Shown here: positions 47,101 through 59,156 of the stretch, one piece after another
Position numbering within the stretch: the first letter of the stretch is position 1
How the letters are laid out: each line of letters starts with the position of its first letter
Assembly: GCF_964355755.1 (NCBI RefSeq)
Contig: NC_092670.1
Span: 41,031,795-41,095,794 of the forward strand
Direction of reading: 5' to 3'
DNA from: Antedon mediterranea
Lineage: Eukaryota > Echinodermata > Crinoidea > Comatulida > Antedonidae
DNA: 64,000 bases
The notes under the pieces: model-generated
Databases searched by the model: none
The model's input: only the letters and a program-made list of their open reading frames with translations
Told to the model about the DNA's origin: nothing
Made by a program: the position numbers and the translations under genes

Positions 47101-50100
47101 ATCCTATCCTGCCAAGGACGATATCTTAGCATTTTGACAAATAAAGTATTATCTGTGTCTAATTCTAAAAAAGCTGGTATACAAACATAGATAGAGTATT
47201 GTTACTGTACCTTGATGGGCACATGGATACGGGGCCAAAGCAGGTCATCTTTGGGAGGCTCTGGTGAATTCCATACAACAATTACCTGCAAGAACAATTC
47301 ATATTAATAGTGTTGTATTAAGTAAACTCTGTAGTAACTAAATTTATTTTAGGTAGATGGGTAAAAAGTGATTTAGAGTGCTTCAATTTGTTTCTTACTT
47401 TGTTAAGAGATACAGGTACTGTATACCTACCTGTCTTACAGGTACTGTATACCTGTCTTACAGGTACTGTATACCTGTCTTACAGGTACGGTACTGTATA
47501 CCTGTCTTACAGGTACTGTATACCTGTCTTACAGGTACTGTATACCTGTCTTACAGGTACTGTATACCTGTCTTACAGGTACTGTATACCTGTCTTACAG
47601 GTACTGTATACCTGTCTTATTTAATTTACTTTTTTCTCATTTCATTTAATTTAATCATTACTTTTTAAAATAAATGAATGAATTGGCTGCTTTTATAGTA
47701 TTTATCGTCCAATATAATTTAAATCAAGAAGTTGTTTTTTGTACATTACCTAAAAAAACTAGTACAGTACTACAACAAACTATGTACAAATATATAGCAT
47801 GTATAAAAGACATAATTCAGGTGGTTTGTATGACAAACTTTCTCTAGAGGATGACCTTGTTTGAACTCTCAGCAAGACTGCTGAGGGTGGCAGAGGTCAA
47901 ATGAGAACTAATTGCCAGGATCTTGCATACATCTAGGTGTAGGTCAAGCATGTGCAATGCATGTCAATTAATAATAATAATCTAAACATTTTATGAAAAA
48001 TAATGAACTTATGAAGGCGTTTTGGAGGAAATGTGATGTAGATTTTATGTTCTATACCTGTTGATCAAGTTAGGTTTGCTATGAAAAATATGTTAATAAT
48101 ATAACTTAAATGTTTCACAAGTAACTTGAGAATTGAGTATCTCATTACAAAAGTCTCAGATATCAACATCAAGGGACAGAGCTGAATTTAATTGCAGTAT
48201 TTATAAATTAATCAATAGTATTTAATATTATTTGGATGAATGACTGCGGCTTCATTGATGCAATTTCAAATAAATACAAAATAAATATTTATTAAAATAA
48301 ATGGATTTTACTTTACTCTATAAGATTTTCAATTTGATGTAATATCATTTATCATCAATCTTAGTGACGAAGAAAACTTTAAAAAGGTTTTAATAATATT
48401 TAAAATGCCCCAGGCACAGTCTGCAAGGATCTAGGCCGCAGTTCGGCTGCTAATTCATGTGTTTTCTTTGATTTTAACATTTAAGACTGTAGTGAATGAA
48501 ATTTAAAATTAATTTTAAATTCTGAGATTTTTATCCACATATTGCATTTCAATTTGATACTGTGAGTACATTTACGACATTATAGCGGATTAGAATATTC
48601 AAGAAATCTAAAATGGAGAAATGGAAAGGTACTGTAACATATGTGAAATTGTAACTTCATAAAACTATATTCAATTAAATAGTATAATTTCGTTATCAAA
48701 AAGATTCATCAATCCACAATGACAGGCAGTAATAGTAGGCAGTAGTAGGTGTGTGTACAATTAGGTGTGTCAAGACAAATGAGATGTATATACAGTAGTA
48801 ATCTCTGCTTGCTAATCATAGGTGTGTACAGTACTGTAGGTGTGCCAGGACAAATGGCCCTGGAGTAAATCCTACAAAGGTAGTTGGTAGATTAAAATAT
48901 GGAGATAACATTTTCACTAATTTATATTTAAGCACTGGTAGATTATGCTTAAATTTAAATCAGTGTTTTAATAATGAATTTTAGAAAACATTGTAAAGAT
49001 TGAATTTTAGCGAGTATTTAGCTATTTTGGTCCTTTAAACTAATTTAATTGATGACAAACTGAATGAAGAAGACTGGCCAAACATTACACACTTTTTATT
49101 TTCAGCAAACACTTGAAAATAAACAAGACTCTCACGAACATAATTCATGTGTCAGATAATCCAAACAGCAAACAACTTGAATTATTGCATGACACAAATT
49201 TAAAAGCATCATGCTACTGAATTAACATTGACATCGTGGACATTAGTAATATAGAAGGGGCTAAGAATAGACAGACTTGGTTAACAATCATGATGAATAC
49301 AAACGACAAGGACACAATATCGCAAACATCATGTTTATCAGACTAAAGAACAGGTTAATATTATGACTAATAATCCTAATCAATGTTACAGAATGACAGA
49401 ACATTAGTTATTTAAGCACTAAGAATAGACAAACTTGGTTAATGAATATGACAAGGCCCAAGCATCACAAACAACATTCATGTTTATCAAACCAAGGAAC
49501 ATCTAGTAATAGTCCAGTGGTTATTAATGATGAATTTTGCTAATTCTAATCAATCAGAATGAACATCAGTTATTCAAGGCACTAAGAATAGACAGACTCT
49601 GACTTTGTTCAATAACATGATGAATAGTCTACAAGGCCCAGCATCATTCTTGTAAAGAGCTAAATTGTGTTGTATTGGATTTGTCCATAATACTGTATGT
49701 CTGAAGAACAATTGATATTTAGATGTACTGTAGTCATCATTTTTTTATATTTTTGCATGTATTTAAAGCCTGTGAAACATCCTGTTGATAGCTAATACAG
49801 CACACGTTACAAACTGATACAAGTGGATGTCTGTGTGTGTCTACCAAGCACATACAGTACTGAATATCCTGTATTTACACACTTATATTTATATAAGAAA
49901 TAAGTAATCTATCTTGCTCCATTACTAGATGATATTCTTGTAATATAAATTCATATATCATTATTCTTTAAATATCAAAGTTGATAATTTCATACTCTAA
50001 AAACACAAGACTGTACACTTTAATCATACACTACAGTAGCTCCGTGCTTAAATTGTACAAAATCAATAATTTGATGCAAATCCAGATTCATTAGATGAGA

Positions 50101-53100
50101 TATTCATTAAGATAATGAAATGTACAGACATTATGCATTAAGAATACAATGCTCTCACTTATAACAGCACACATACATTGAAAGAGTTGCACTTACAATG
50201 CAGCTATTAAAACCAAAGATTGTAAGACTCACAAACCCTAAATTCACCCATTCAGTTCGCTTTGTTTTCTTCAATCAAACTCTCTATACTAATAACTTTC
50301 CTATCGAATTTATTTATTTTTAATTGAATGCTAAGACTAAAAGATGCAAATGTATGTGTCAAAATATCAATATTTTGTAGTTTACTGGTCCATGGCCTGC
50401 TTTCTTTAATTACATATTAAACTTAATGATGAATGATATGTACTGTATATGTTAAATTTCTAAAATTAGATCATGTGTATATTATGTGTGTGTCCTGTCC
50501 TGTTAACATGAATGGTTATAAACATTATTAATCAGAAGAGAATCTTACAAAATCATGATGCCTTCTACACAGTATTTCTGCCTTTTAGCATTTCCTAATA
50601 TCTGAAAACACTACACTCAATCAAAAAAATAATATAGCTAGTGGATAAAGCAGAATGGTTATCAGCTTTTACACAGATGCCCCGAAGATTCTGTCTGTTC
50701 CAACAAGGTTACAATACAATACAATCAATAGAATATCTCACAAGATGAAATATGTATTCAATTGTAGTGTTATACTCATCAATCAGTTGTGTGGTTGATA
50801 ACAGTATTTTAACTTCTGTACAGAATTATTTTCAAGCTATAATAAGGGAAGTGATGACACATGGTACAGACTTTAATGTCAGATTTAAAGATACCCATAT
50901 TCAATTAAATATTTGAACAAGTACAAGTAAGCCAATGGAATAGTAATATCCGGTATAAGCTGAATGTTATTTGATTGTACACTGTACACACAGTATGTTT
51001 GCAGTTGATACACAATAAACTGGGTAATGTGTTCAAATTAGGCTGCTGCCTTCAAAAGCCAATGCAAGATTCAACCTCATCCTACTGTAATATTGCAATG
51101 TAAAATACTGTTTATTTACCTTGTTTAAATATGGCAGTCCAACAAGTCTTTCCAAAGCTGACATCAGAACTTTTTCTCTTTCGTACGTAAGCATCACAAT
51201 CGTAAACTGCTCCCGAGGAACGTTCCCACCAATTGCTTCCTGGAATTCCTTCCCAGCACCACCCACACCGCCCCCAATCGGTCGGAATCCGTGCTGCGAA
51301 CCAATAAACCTTGCATCAGTTGGAAGCAGAGGATCGTTTGGCAATGATGGAAATAAGTATTGAGGTCCAGGTGGATTGTTCCAAATGTATTCTTGATCCA
51401 CGATAGTTGTGGTGAAGTTACGCAGATACTTTGGTGAAGCAAACGGAGGATCAATTGGGCCTAACAATTCCTCTGGGTCTACGGCTACTTTTATTTTCTC
51501 CTCTTTTTTTGGGTGACCAGACGGGAAAATATTGGGAGATGGTTCACTGGGTAAAATACTAGCTGGAATAGAGAGTCTAGTCCTTATTGTGGCTAACAGT
51601 GTGTTTGTTACGGCTTCTGTTGATGATAGGTACGTCGACCAGACAAACCAACCCTGTCGCCGCATAGATAATATATCTTTATCAGAAATTGTTTTAAGAA
51701 AAAAATAAAGCTCTGTTATCCGAGATTTAGGTAAAATAATCGCGCACTTTTTCCAAGAAATAAATTCGTTAAAAGGTAGTTGTATTTGTTCACCTAATAT
51801 AACAGGTATTGCACCGTATCGTAACGCTTCATAAAGTCGAATATAAAGATGAGTTGAAAAAGCTATAGAGTTGTTGGTGGCAAGAATCAATGCAAACGTA
51901 GATTGTTGCAATGTACTAACACGTTCTGTATGTTCCCCACATAAACCCCATTCAACATTCTGTGTTTCCTGTACTTCAAAATTTGATTTTGTACACATAA
52001 AATCTATAAAAAACCTATCTTCTTTTATCTTTTTTAACTTTTCAAGCTCTTCTGTCATAAATAAAATCTCTTCTGCTTCTTCTTTTGTTAAAGTTAAATC
52101 TGCTTTAACTTGTTTACCATTCACATTATTTTGTTCTACATTAATGAATGCAACATTATCTTCTGAAGGTGCCATGTTGTTTGAAAAACTTTTGCCTTGG
52201 AATGTTAAAAAGTAAGTCCTTAAAGCAGGCACTTGGATGGGCGTGTCTTTCCAGTCAAATTTGGAGTCTAAATTCAAGAGCATCGGCGCTACGATATCAA
52301 ATCCAGCTCGAAACTGATTTGTTTCAAAATTTGTTTGAACAACAATTGCACGACCTGTGTCTGTATTTTTTAAATTATTCGATAGCGTTTCATATCTTTG
52401 GAGATTTAGAAGAACATGATTACGACCATCACCGTTCCAATTTGGCAATTTATTTAAATTTGTTTCTAATTTTGCTACAGCACCTTTAGCAGTACTATCT
52501 CCGACACACACTAAATAAATGCATGCCATGTGGGCGTCATAAGCAATGTACGGGCTCGTGGCAAGTATATGCAATAAAGACGTCCTTATACTTGATTCTA
52601 CCGTTTCAGAAATTGGATGACTATTAGGTTTGTAAAAATAAACTGGAAAATGAGACGTGACAGAACAACGTGAATAATCAAAACAATTGTACTGTCGGCA
52701 GCGTTTACTCGACCCTGGTGGCGCTATTTCGACATTATCATCTAAGCTAGGAAGAATTCGTTTTGGTGCAACTATATGCGAGATGGCTTGTAACGCCACT
52801 TCCTCTTTCTCCTTTCTCATATTACTCACCTGCATATGCAAATGATCAAGTTCCTTCTGCGAATGAACAAGTACAGATTGCATTGATTCCTTCTCTTCAT
52901 ACAACGCATGTATGTCGTTATTCATTGACTGACGACGACTTTCCATTTCACGTAACTCATTTGACACGGAAATACGTATACGACATAACTCTTCTAAATG
53001 CGTTTTTAGATCACTCGGTTCCATCGATGTTATACCATCGCAACTTGTCAATGAAAATGGCCCGTAACTAATGGCATCAGAGTTTGTAAGATAATAATGC

Positions 53101-53258
53101 GTTAGCAACGGTAACACTATTAATATCACTAAAAGAATTGTTATCAGCCGCGATAAAAACTTGTTTCGACTCAGCCACCGAGCAAACGATATCTGAGCCG
53201 ACGGACGCATTGCGGGTTGTTCTTTGCGTGCGGCAAACTCCATCCTATTTATAAGCAT
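40932..53258 (-). CDS. EXTL3: Exostosin-like 3 (EXTL3), six coding exons, 942 aa
   Basis: Type II ER/Golgi membrane glycosyltransferase; the EXTL3 family adds the first GlcNAc to the proteoglycan linker tetrasaccharide and so starts heparan sulfate chains. Model: 53258-51120, 47285-47211, 45854-45727, 43573-43426, 42327-42199, 41141-40932, all GT-AG with agreeing phases, 2829 nt. Residues 37-57 form the membrane anchor, about 83-160 a coiled coil (specific to EXTL3 among exostosins), about 187-545 the exostosin GT47 region beginning [12 protein letters not shown], and about 680-942 the GT64 domain, with the metal-binding DDD in [13 protein letters not shown] and the C-terminal CFKYI. Length is close to the 919 aa of the human protein, and similarity in the last 260 residues is very high. 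Met1 versus Met6 (MEFAARKEQ) as start is open; both have A at -3. Confidence 0.97.
41308..41577. repeat. 86-bp tandem repeat, about 3 copies, EXTL3 intron 5
   Basis: Unit includes CTTGATAAATTCTATAAACC and TTTGATCAGCGCAATATAAT; the first copy is the most diverged. Confidence 0.85.
41698..41965 (+). mobile_element. tRNA-derived SINE, EXTL3 intron 5
   Basis: Starts with an A-box-like TAGCTTGGTGGTTAACATG, then B-box-like GGTTCAATCCTG (twice, with CTAGTGCCAGG), an unrelated body (CTCCACTCCCTAAGCCTCAA) and an A-rich end. The CTTCCAATCCTAAGGTCCAG block is also doubled. A second, shorter copy is at 46079-46200 in the opposite orientation. Confidence 0.7.
41969..42088. repeat. Polypurine (GA-rich) tract
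   Basis: About 120 bases almost entirely A and G on the plus strand, polypyrimidine on the EXTL3 sense strand. Its end at 42088 is about 110 nt downstream of exon 5 in the transcript. Confidence 0.85.
42199..42327 (-). CDS. EXTL3: EXTL3 exon 5
   Basis: 43 codons, phase 0-0, including [20 protein letters not shown], a highly conserved GT64 segment with the ED pair. Acceptor CTCTTTTCAG, donor AAG|GTTTGT. Confidence 0.95.
42896..43436 (-). repeat. 45-bp array duplicating the EXTL3 exon 4 donor site, 12 donors
   Basis: In transcript orientation each unit reads GTAAAGTACAGTACTCAAG ... CTTTCTTTCATAAG and recreates exon 4's last bases plus GTAAAG. Donor G positions: 43425, 43380, 43335, 43290, 43245, 43200, 43154, 43109, 43064, 43019, 42974, 42929. 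Units are 45 bp (15 codons) without stops, so the first six donors keep frame, each adding [15 protein letters not shown]. The unit ending at 43154 is 46 bp and brings in a TAA. Confidence 0.93.
43426..43573 (-). CDS. EXTL3: EXTL3 exon 4 (ends in a repeated donor site)
   Basis: Encodes [20 protein letters not shown] through [18 protein letters not shown]. Acceptor TTTTTTAG at 43574-43575; the donor CATAAG|GTAAAG at 43425/43424 joins in phase 0 to [11 protein letters not shown] of exon 5, exactly the conserved continuation. The same exon end and donor are repeated 11 more times downstream. Confidence 0.95.
43665..43770. repeat. 13-bp minisatellite, about 7 copies
   Basis: Copies of GCATGTACTGGTT decaying into ATGTACTGTT variants, about 100 bp upstream (transcript sense) of the exon 4 acceptor of EXTL3. 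Confidence 0.88.
43771..45726 (-). other. EXTL3 intron 3, no further feature
   Basis: AT-rich intron sequence; no coding exon, RNA gene or long repeat recognised. Confidence 0.5.
45727..45854 (-). CDS. EXTL3: EXTL3 exon 3 (DDD motif)
   Basis: Encodes [20 protein letters not shown] and [19 protein letters not shown] is the expected UDP-sugar/metal-binding site. Acceptor AATTTCAG, donor TTTCG|GTAAGA, phase 2. Confidence 0.95.
46079..46200 (-). mobile_element. tRNA-derived SINE, partial copy
   Basis: The reverse complement matches the SINE at 41698-41965 from TGCTTGCCTTCCAA through two GGTTCAATCCTGACCTAG blocks to CTCCACTCCCTAAGCCTCAA. The left third of the element is missing. Confidence 0.7.
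46201..47210 (-). other. EXTL3 intron 2, with a short duplication
   Basis: A tandem duplication of about 57 bp at 46544-46655 (CATCAGCATCTGACAATCAT ... ACAACAAATGGCTAT) and a three-copy 24-bp repeat at about 47033-47098 (TTTTAAATGTATTGTATATAG). Otherwise AT-rich with nothing recognised. Confidence 0.6.
47211..47285 (-). CDS. EXTL3: EXTL3 exon 2
   Basis: 25 codons, phase 0-0: [20 protein letters not shown] then HVPIK. Acceptor TTCTTGCAG, donor AAG|GTACAG. Confidence 0.95.
47411..47625. repeat. 22-bp minisatellite, about 10 copies, EXTL3 intron 1
   Basis: Copies of GTACTGTATACCTGTCTTAC+AG. In the EXTL3 sense each unit contains CAG|GTATAC and CT|GTAAGA, both donor-like, 125-340 nt upstream of exon 2. 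Confidence 0.92.
47640..51119 (-). other. EXTL3 intron 1, main part
   Basis: AT-rich. A degenerate repeat of about 165 bp, 2.5 copies (CACTAAGAATAGACAGACT ... CATGTTTATCA), lies at about 49258-49665. No exon or RNA gene seen elsewhere. Confidence 0.5.
51120..53258 (-). CDS. EXTL3: EXTL3 exon 1 (residues 1-713)
   Basis: One very large exon carries the cytoplasmic tail, anchor, coiled coil, the whole exostosin domain and the start of GT64 ([14 protein letters not shown]), ending at GLPYLNK|GTAAAT in phase 0. A single giant first coding exon is also the arrangement of vertebrate EXTL3. Confidence 0.96.
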
Positions 53259-53405
53259 CCTTTAAGAATTTAACAAACATTTTAATGTCAAAGGTCAAAT
53301 GCTTTTCCATTGGGAATTTATTGACAGTATGCGAACACAATCCAGTTTCTGTGGACGTGTACAGAGTTCATACAGATTCATTGTGAAATTGTTAGGTTAC
53401 ACCAT
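53259..53405 (-). promoter_or_regulatory. EXTL3: EXTL3 5' leader with upstream ORFs
   Basis: An acceptor TTTGTATTTCAG ends at 53406, so the leader probably continues in an upstream exon. In the 147-nt leader I see three upstream ATGs: a two-codon ORF directly after the acceptor, a 28-codon ORF, and one that overlaps the main start in another frame. They may damp translation. Confidence 0.5.
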
Positions 53406-53409
53406 CTGA

Positions 53410-56400
53410 AATACAAAATAAAAATGGATTGGATCAAACAAGAATTTATAATGAAAATTACTTTGCAATACAGTATGTTATTTAATTAAAAAATGTAAAG
53501 TATAGTAACATTGATTTTGAATCTTTTGCTATGATATTATCATAACTTTTATTTTGTTTTCTTGATATTGTTTATTCTATTAATTTGTATACACAGTAAT
53601 AACTTATAATCAGTATATTTATGCAGGCAGTCGTAGATGTAATAATAAACATTTATTATATTTTTGCCTTTGAAAAAATTGCTTTAATATTTCTATTGTC
53701 CACCAGGGTAATGTTCAGAGCTTACACAAAGAGTAAAATATACCATGAAGTACTGTAAAGTATTAGGAACAATATTTACAATATTGATAATAATTGATTG
53801 CTTATATTGTTAATTTTCTGGTGAAAATGTTTCTCTTTTTGTTTTTTGTATAATTTGTATGTGGATGTACATCCATAAATAATGTACTGTACTATCCGAA
53901 ATAAAGAAAATGAATGAATGAATAATCATACAAAATGTCCAAAGCAAGCTCTATGAAAGGTCTGAAGTCAGAGTATTTAATGTGTTTATCATCATAAGTT
54001 ATGAATGTAAGCCATATTGTCGATTTAATATTGCATGCTTTCTATCTGTCTTTGTCTTTTAAGTTTAAGCATTTTATGGTATAACTATAATTAAATATTC
54101 TGCTTCAAGACAAATTGTATATTATACTGTACACTGAAATACAGTAATACTATGCTTTACACTTTTCCCAGAATGATTAATGATAAAATATAGTATGGCT
54201 GAGTACAAATCTACTAATAAAGAATTAGATTACAGATAATAATCTACTGTATCAATACAATAGATTGGAAATGTATTTGTACTGTAGTTTTTTAAATAAA
54301 ATTTTTTGCCAATTATCCCACGGGCACTGCTGTAGCAATCGCTGTTCATAGAATCCCTAGGTATTTCTCAAAGCTTGATGACTATACAATTCATAAAGTG
54401 AAACATTAAATGTGTTCACATAGTGTATTATGTAGTGTGAAAAATGATGGATTTAATGTTTTGTGTAAATATTAAATCTTTCTTTTATAGATAATAATTA
54501 ATATTCAACCTTGACACTTGCAGGGATTGACTTTCAGTATTTAACATCAATATTGTGAAATGTTACCTGATTGTTATTGAACATTACTGTTTGTTGAGAT
54601 CCTTTGCTGTTAAGCTTTTCTAATTTTAGACCTGTTAATGTTATTGTAACTGTTTGCATTGTAATATATAGGCCTAGTTACACTGATGTATTTAATTTAA
54701 GGCATATTTCTTTGTTAGTGTTACAATAATAAAAATTTAATTGATGGTCATGGGAATTGTACTACAAACAAAAATCAAGATTATCAACATACACTATCAA
54801 ACAAAAGATACAGAAAATACCTGTAAACAGTAATTAAATTGTACTGTAAACTTAATCTATTTGGAGAATAGTGATGCCATATTACTTAAATAAATTACAT
54901 TAACAAAAACACACTTACCTGTACATGAGGTATAAATATTTAGACAATAATCATGATTGTTTTAGAGTTAATCTCTTCTAACACAATGTAGTAAGGTCAG
55001 GAATGAGTAAAAACGCTGTAAATATCATACTAACTGCACTGCCTCGCCTCCTGCGATTGGATAGCTGCACCCGTTGGACCTGACAGGAAGATATTAATTC
55101 AGCTAAGAAGTCTAAACATCCTGTTGTATAGGAAAATACATTACAATATGATAATTACAATGTTGATGAAATTACTGGCACAATGTAAATGTTTTTAGAA
55201 TATCAATCCAAAAACGAGAACATTAAGATCCTGTGTGTATGTCCTGGTGTAAACATAACATAATATTTCACATGACCTTTGAACAGTTTTATATGTTTAT
55301 AAAGTAAATTTATAGTACAGTACATACCAAAACTAAATAGTGGATTATGTTTGGCAAAGGAATTCTTGGTAGGATTTGAGATAAAAATGTTAAGTAATGT
55401 CAAATGTGATGCAAATACTTTGATATGTTCACAATGTCAAGGCTGGGGTCCACTTACAACACTCCAGCAGCAATGCTCCACTTCAGCAATGGTGGTTGTA
55501 GAATTGACAAAAATAAAGTTTTTTAAATTGCAAAGGTATTGATTGAATGTTATTACTGTACAGTAATTCAAATATCTAAATATCTTATTAAATTTCATGA
55601 ATACAGTACTACTGTAATGGATTCGAAACTATACAGTGACCTTACAGGTCACCTGACCTTACAGGTTATCTTACTTGAGCTTTGAGACTATAAAGTGACC
55701 TTACAGGTTATCTTACTTGAGCTTTGAGACTATACAGTGACCTTACAGGTTATCTTTGAGCTTTGAGGTCCACATAATAAAGACTGGATTCTTACTTTTA
55801 GTTAGTTATCATAGCAGAATATTTCTATTAATCCATTCTTTGGAGGAAGTACAGTATTTATGTACTGTCGCAATACATTTCTAATTTATAGTTCAATGGG
55901 ATTACCAAGGAAATTAAACTATTTTTGATAATTATAATGAAATTTGCCATGAATTATTTCTATTTGAGAAATTTGTAATTGTAATGAAACAACGATTTAA
56001 TGAATGAAAATGCATGACTTGGTGAGGCTTGCTCTGTCATCAACATCTGGAATGAGGAAGCCATAGTGTCAACAATGTTTTATATACTAGGATTTGATTG
56101 AAGGCTATGGATAATAAACATTCCTATGACTACAGGATTACATATTTATGCATTTCCTAGAACATTACCGCAACAATTAAAATAAATGTAAGGAAGAAAT
56201 TAAAATTATTAGGTATTGGTACCAACATTTTTTTTTTTTCAATAATAATAATGTTGTAACTCAATTCAATGTTGTGTTAACTGTTATGTTATGATGATAT
56301 CATCACAGTTTACTGTAGGTACTGTATAAAAGGTTTAGATTTGTATCCATTATATCTTATTAATGGTATATAAGTATGTATCTCAAATCAAATAGTTATG

Positions 56401-56589
56401 TTATGATAGTATCATCACAATTTACTGTAGGTATTCATTACACTATACCTTATTATAATGGTACAGGTATAAGTGCAGTATGCAACTCCAATCAAATGGT
56501 TGTTGTGGTATGATAATATCCCCACAGACAAGAATCTAGCAACGATGAAATAAAAATATGCACCCTGCAAAAATCAGATACTGTGCAGA
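53410..56589. other. Region upstream of EXTL3, no coding exon seen
   Basis: Holds a 51-bp repeat of about three copies at 55629-55767 (ACAGTGACCTTACAGGTTAT ... TTGAGCTTTGAGACT) and a donor-like GTACAG|GTAAGT on the minus strand near 54915 that could belong to a non-coding EXTL3 leader exon. Otherwise AT-rich. Confidence 0.4.
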
Positions 56590-56593
56590 TAAC

Positions 56594-57157
56594 CCTGTAC
56601 AGTAGTATACAGAGGATAAACCTAGGTTAATCTATGCCTGTACAGTAGTATACAGAGGATAAACCTAGGTTAATCTATGCCTGTACAGTAGTATACAGAG
56701 GATAAACCTAGGTTAATCTATGCCTGTACAGTAGTATACAGAGGATAAACCTAGGTTAATCTATGCCTGTACAGTAGTATACAGAGGATAAACCTAGGTT
56801 AATCTATGCCTGTACAGTAGTATACAGAGGATAAACCTAGGTTAATCTATGCCTGTACAGTAGTATACAGAGGATAAACCTAGGTTAATCTATGCCTGTA
56901 CAGTAGTATACAGAGGATAAACCTAGGTTAATCTATGCCTGTACAGTAGTATACAGAGGATAAACCTAGGTTAATCTATGCCTGTAGTATACAGAGGATA
57001 AACCTAGGTTAATCTATGCCTGTACAGTAGTATACAGAGGATAAACCTAGGTTAATCTATGCCTGTACAGTAGTATACAGAGGATAAACCTAGGTTAATC
57101 TATGCCTGTAGTATACAGAGGATAAACCTAGGTTAATCTATGCCTGTAGTATACAGA
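56594..57157. repeat. 43-bp minisatellite, about 13 copies
   Basis: Unit contains CTGTACAGTAGTATACAGAG and GATAAACCTAGGTTAATCTA; three copies lack the six bases ACAGTA. AACCTAGGTT within each unit is a perfect 10-bp palindrome. Confidence 0.93.
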
Positions 57158-58672
57158 ATTTGATCAAACTACACAATGTGCATTTCAGACAAAAGCAATG
57201 AAATATGATGTAGAAAAGTAGATGATTACACACATGTAAATTTACATAATAAATTGTGGATTTATTTTTGGCAAATAATCAAGATCCTAGTCTGCTTCAC
57301 CTGATTAGACACATTAATCAACAGCTACAACATTAATGTACAGTTACATTAATAACATGAGGAAGATGACATGATCATTTCAAACATTGTAACAAAGAAG
57401 ATCAGTAACATATAGTCACATGAATTATGTTAATAACGGTAACATGATATGTTTAGCTCAAAGAAGAAACAATAAAATCTACTTTTAGTATATTAGAGTT
57501 AGACAATGGACTAGTGCATTGTGCATGCTATTATTCAATATACTAAATTCAGATTAATAAATCTTTCTCAATGGTTAAGTAATTAAGTGAGTTACAGATT
57601 ACAATAATAATCCCTTTTTAGAGTAATCAGAATTGCCATACATCTAAAAATTAAATGAAATTAAGAATTTATGTATAAATTGCTAATTTTGTATCGATCC
57701 AGGATTAAGATATTAGAATAAATTATAATATATTAAAAAGTTTTATATTTAAATTAAATTAATTATTTTGCTTTTATTTTGATTCTTATTGAAATTGAAT
57801 TTATTAATTTGTATAATAAAAAGAGTGGAAATAATAGAGGTGGGTTGCTCCCACGAAAGACAAAAAAACCCTTTTTATTTCAGATAACTAAATCAAAGCT
57901 CCTTTAGTTTAATCAGAGTATTCTTGTACGAATGTTTCTGATTAAAATATTTTCTTTCATATCAACCCAACCCTTCCAATATTATTTGCATTAACTAGGA
58001 CCTTACTGTGTTTGACATTTAAACAATTAATTAGCAGACTTAATTTATGATTGTTGAGACTGTCTTGACAAATTTTATTGGCAAATTTGCCAACCTGTCA
58101 AAAAAAGTAAATAAAAGAAAGGCTTTTAAAATTAATATATATGCTGTGCTTCTAATGTAATCATTAAATATAAAGAAAGCTAGACCTAAAAAACCTAATA
58201 TAAATTTTGGTTTTCACAATTTGAACTCTCTTTCTTAGCTTCTTTCTGTTAAGTTGAGCAGAGTTTTGTGTGTGCAGCCCAACTCACTCAGTTAGTACAC
58301 TCACGCACCTGCTGGATGGCACAGTCAGGCCTACTTACTTACTTACGGCTAGGCTAGCCGAACGGCGTGAAGTTGCAGACATATAAATACAATTTAAATA
58401 CACAAACAAATGCAATTTATAGGAGTAATGTGTAATCAACTATCCTATAATGATGTAAAATCTAAAGATGCCAAACTTACCGAATAATTATTTAAGATAT
58501 TTCGAGACTAATCCTAGACAACACATTTGTCACATATTAAGAACATACTTGACACACACGTCTTTCTGTCCCTGTCTTGTTTTGTGTTTGCTGCCCTCTA
58601 TGAGAGTCTCCAATAGCACTTTTCAAAAAACTAAAATCACTTTCTTCTTTCACTGCTTATCTTTCCTTTTAA
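57158..58672. other. AT-rich spacer with a possible EXTL3 first exon
   Basis: Mostly AT-rich. A GC-richer segment at about 58260-58390 contains, on the minus strand, GGCTAGCCTAGCC|GTAAGTAAG with the donor G at 58346. Its base composition and position would suit a non-coding first exon of EXTL3. Not supported by anything else. Confidence 0.25.
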
Positions 58673-58860
58673 ATTGTAAACAAATTAATTGTCTTCATAT
58701 CCCTCGTCACACCTTGTTAACAATATACACACACATATATATATATTGTAAACAAATTAATTGTCTTCATATCCCTCGTCACACCTTGTTAACAATATAT
58801 ACACACATATATATATTGTAAACAAATTACTTGTCTTCATATCCCTCGTCACAATCAATA
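58673..58860. repeat. About 70-bp tandem repeat, 3 copies
   Basis: Unit contains ATTGTAAACAAATTAATTGT and CTTCATATCCCTCGTCACAC plus a CA/TA dinucleotide stretch. Confidence 0.85.
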
Positions 58861-58938
58861 TTACCGCTTTATATTATTTTCTAATTAAATAAGAACATGT
58901 CAATAACAATAATAACCAAAACACCCTTTTCTATTGCT

Positions 58939-58944
58939 TTTATT
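58939..58944 (-). promoter_or_regulatory. Candidate polyadenylation signal of the 59-64 kb gene
   Basis: AATAAA on the minus strand, 213 nt past the stop codon at 59157-59159. Confidence 0.45.
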
Positions 58945-59156
58945 CTTTTCAATTATTACTTATAGTATTACAGTTCCATGAAGATGCAGATTAAGAGAGG
59001 GACCAAGTGGATTTAGCAAGGAAACCAATTCAGCTTCAATTTTTGAAAGGTTATACTGATTTCAAATTGAAGTTCTTAATTATAATGAACCTGTTCCAGT
59101 ATAATAAAACCATTGGACACAATGTTCACGATTGTAATTACTATAGCAATACAATT

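Noticed and set aside
47378-47668. Open frames with [12 protein letters not shown] repeats
   Set aside because: Readings of the 22-bp minisatellite in EXTL3 intron 1; no start context or partner exon.
51121-53071. Plus-strand and other-frame open frames over EXTL3 exon 1
   Set aside because: Shadows of the long conserved EXTL3 coding exon on the minus strand.
58468-58821. Open frame of 117 codons
   Set aside because: Crosses the 70-bp tandem repeat and its dinucleotide stretch; low-complexity content and no supporting splice or homology signal.
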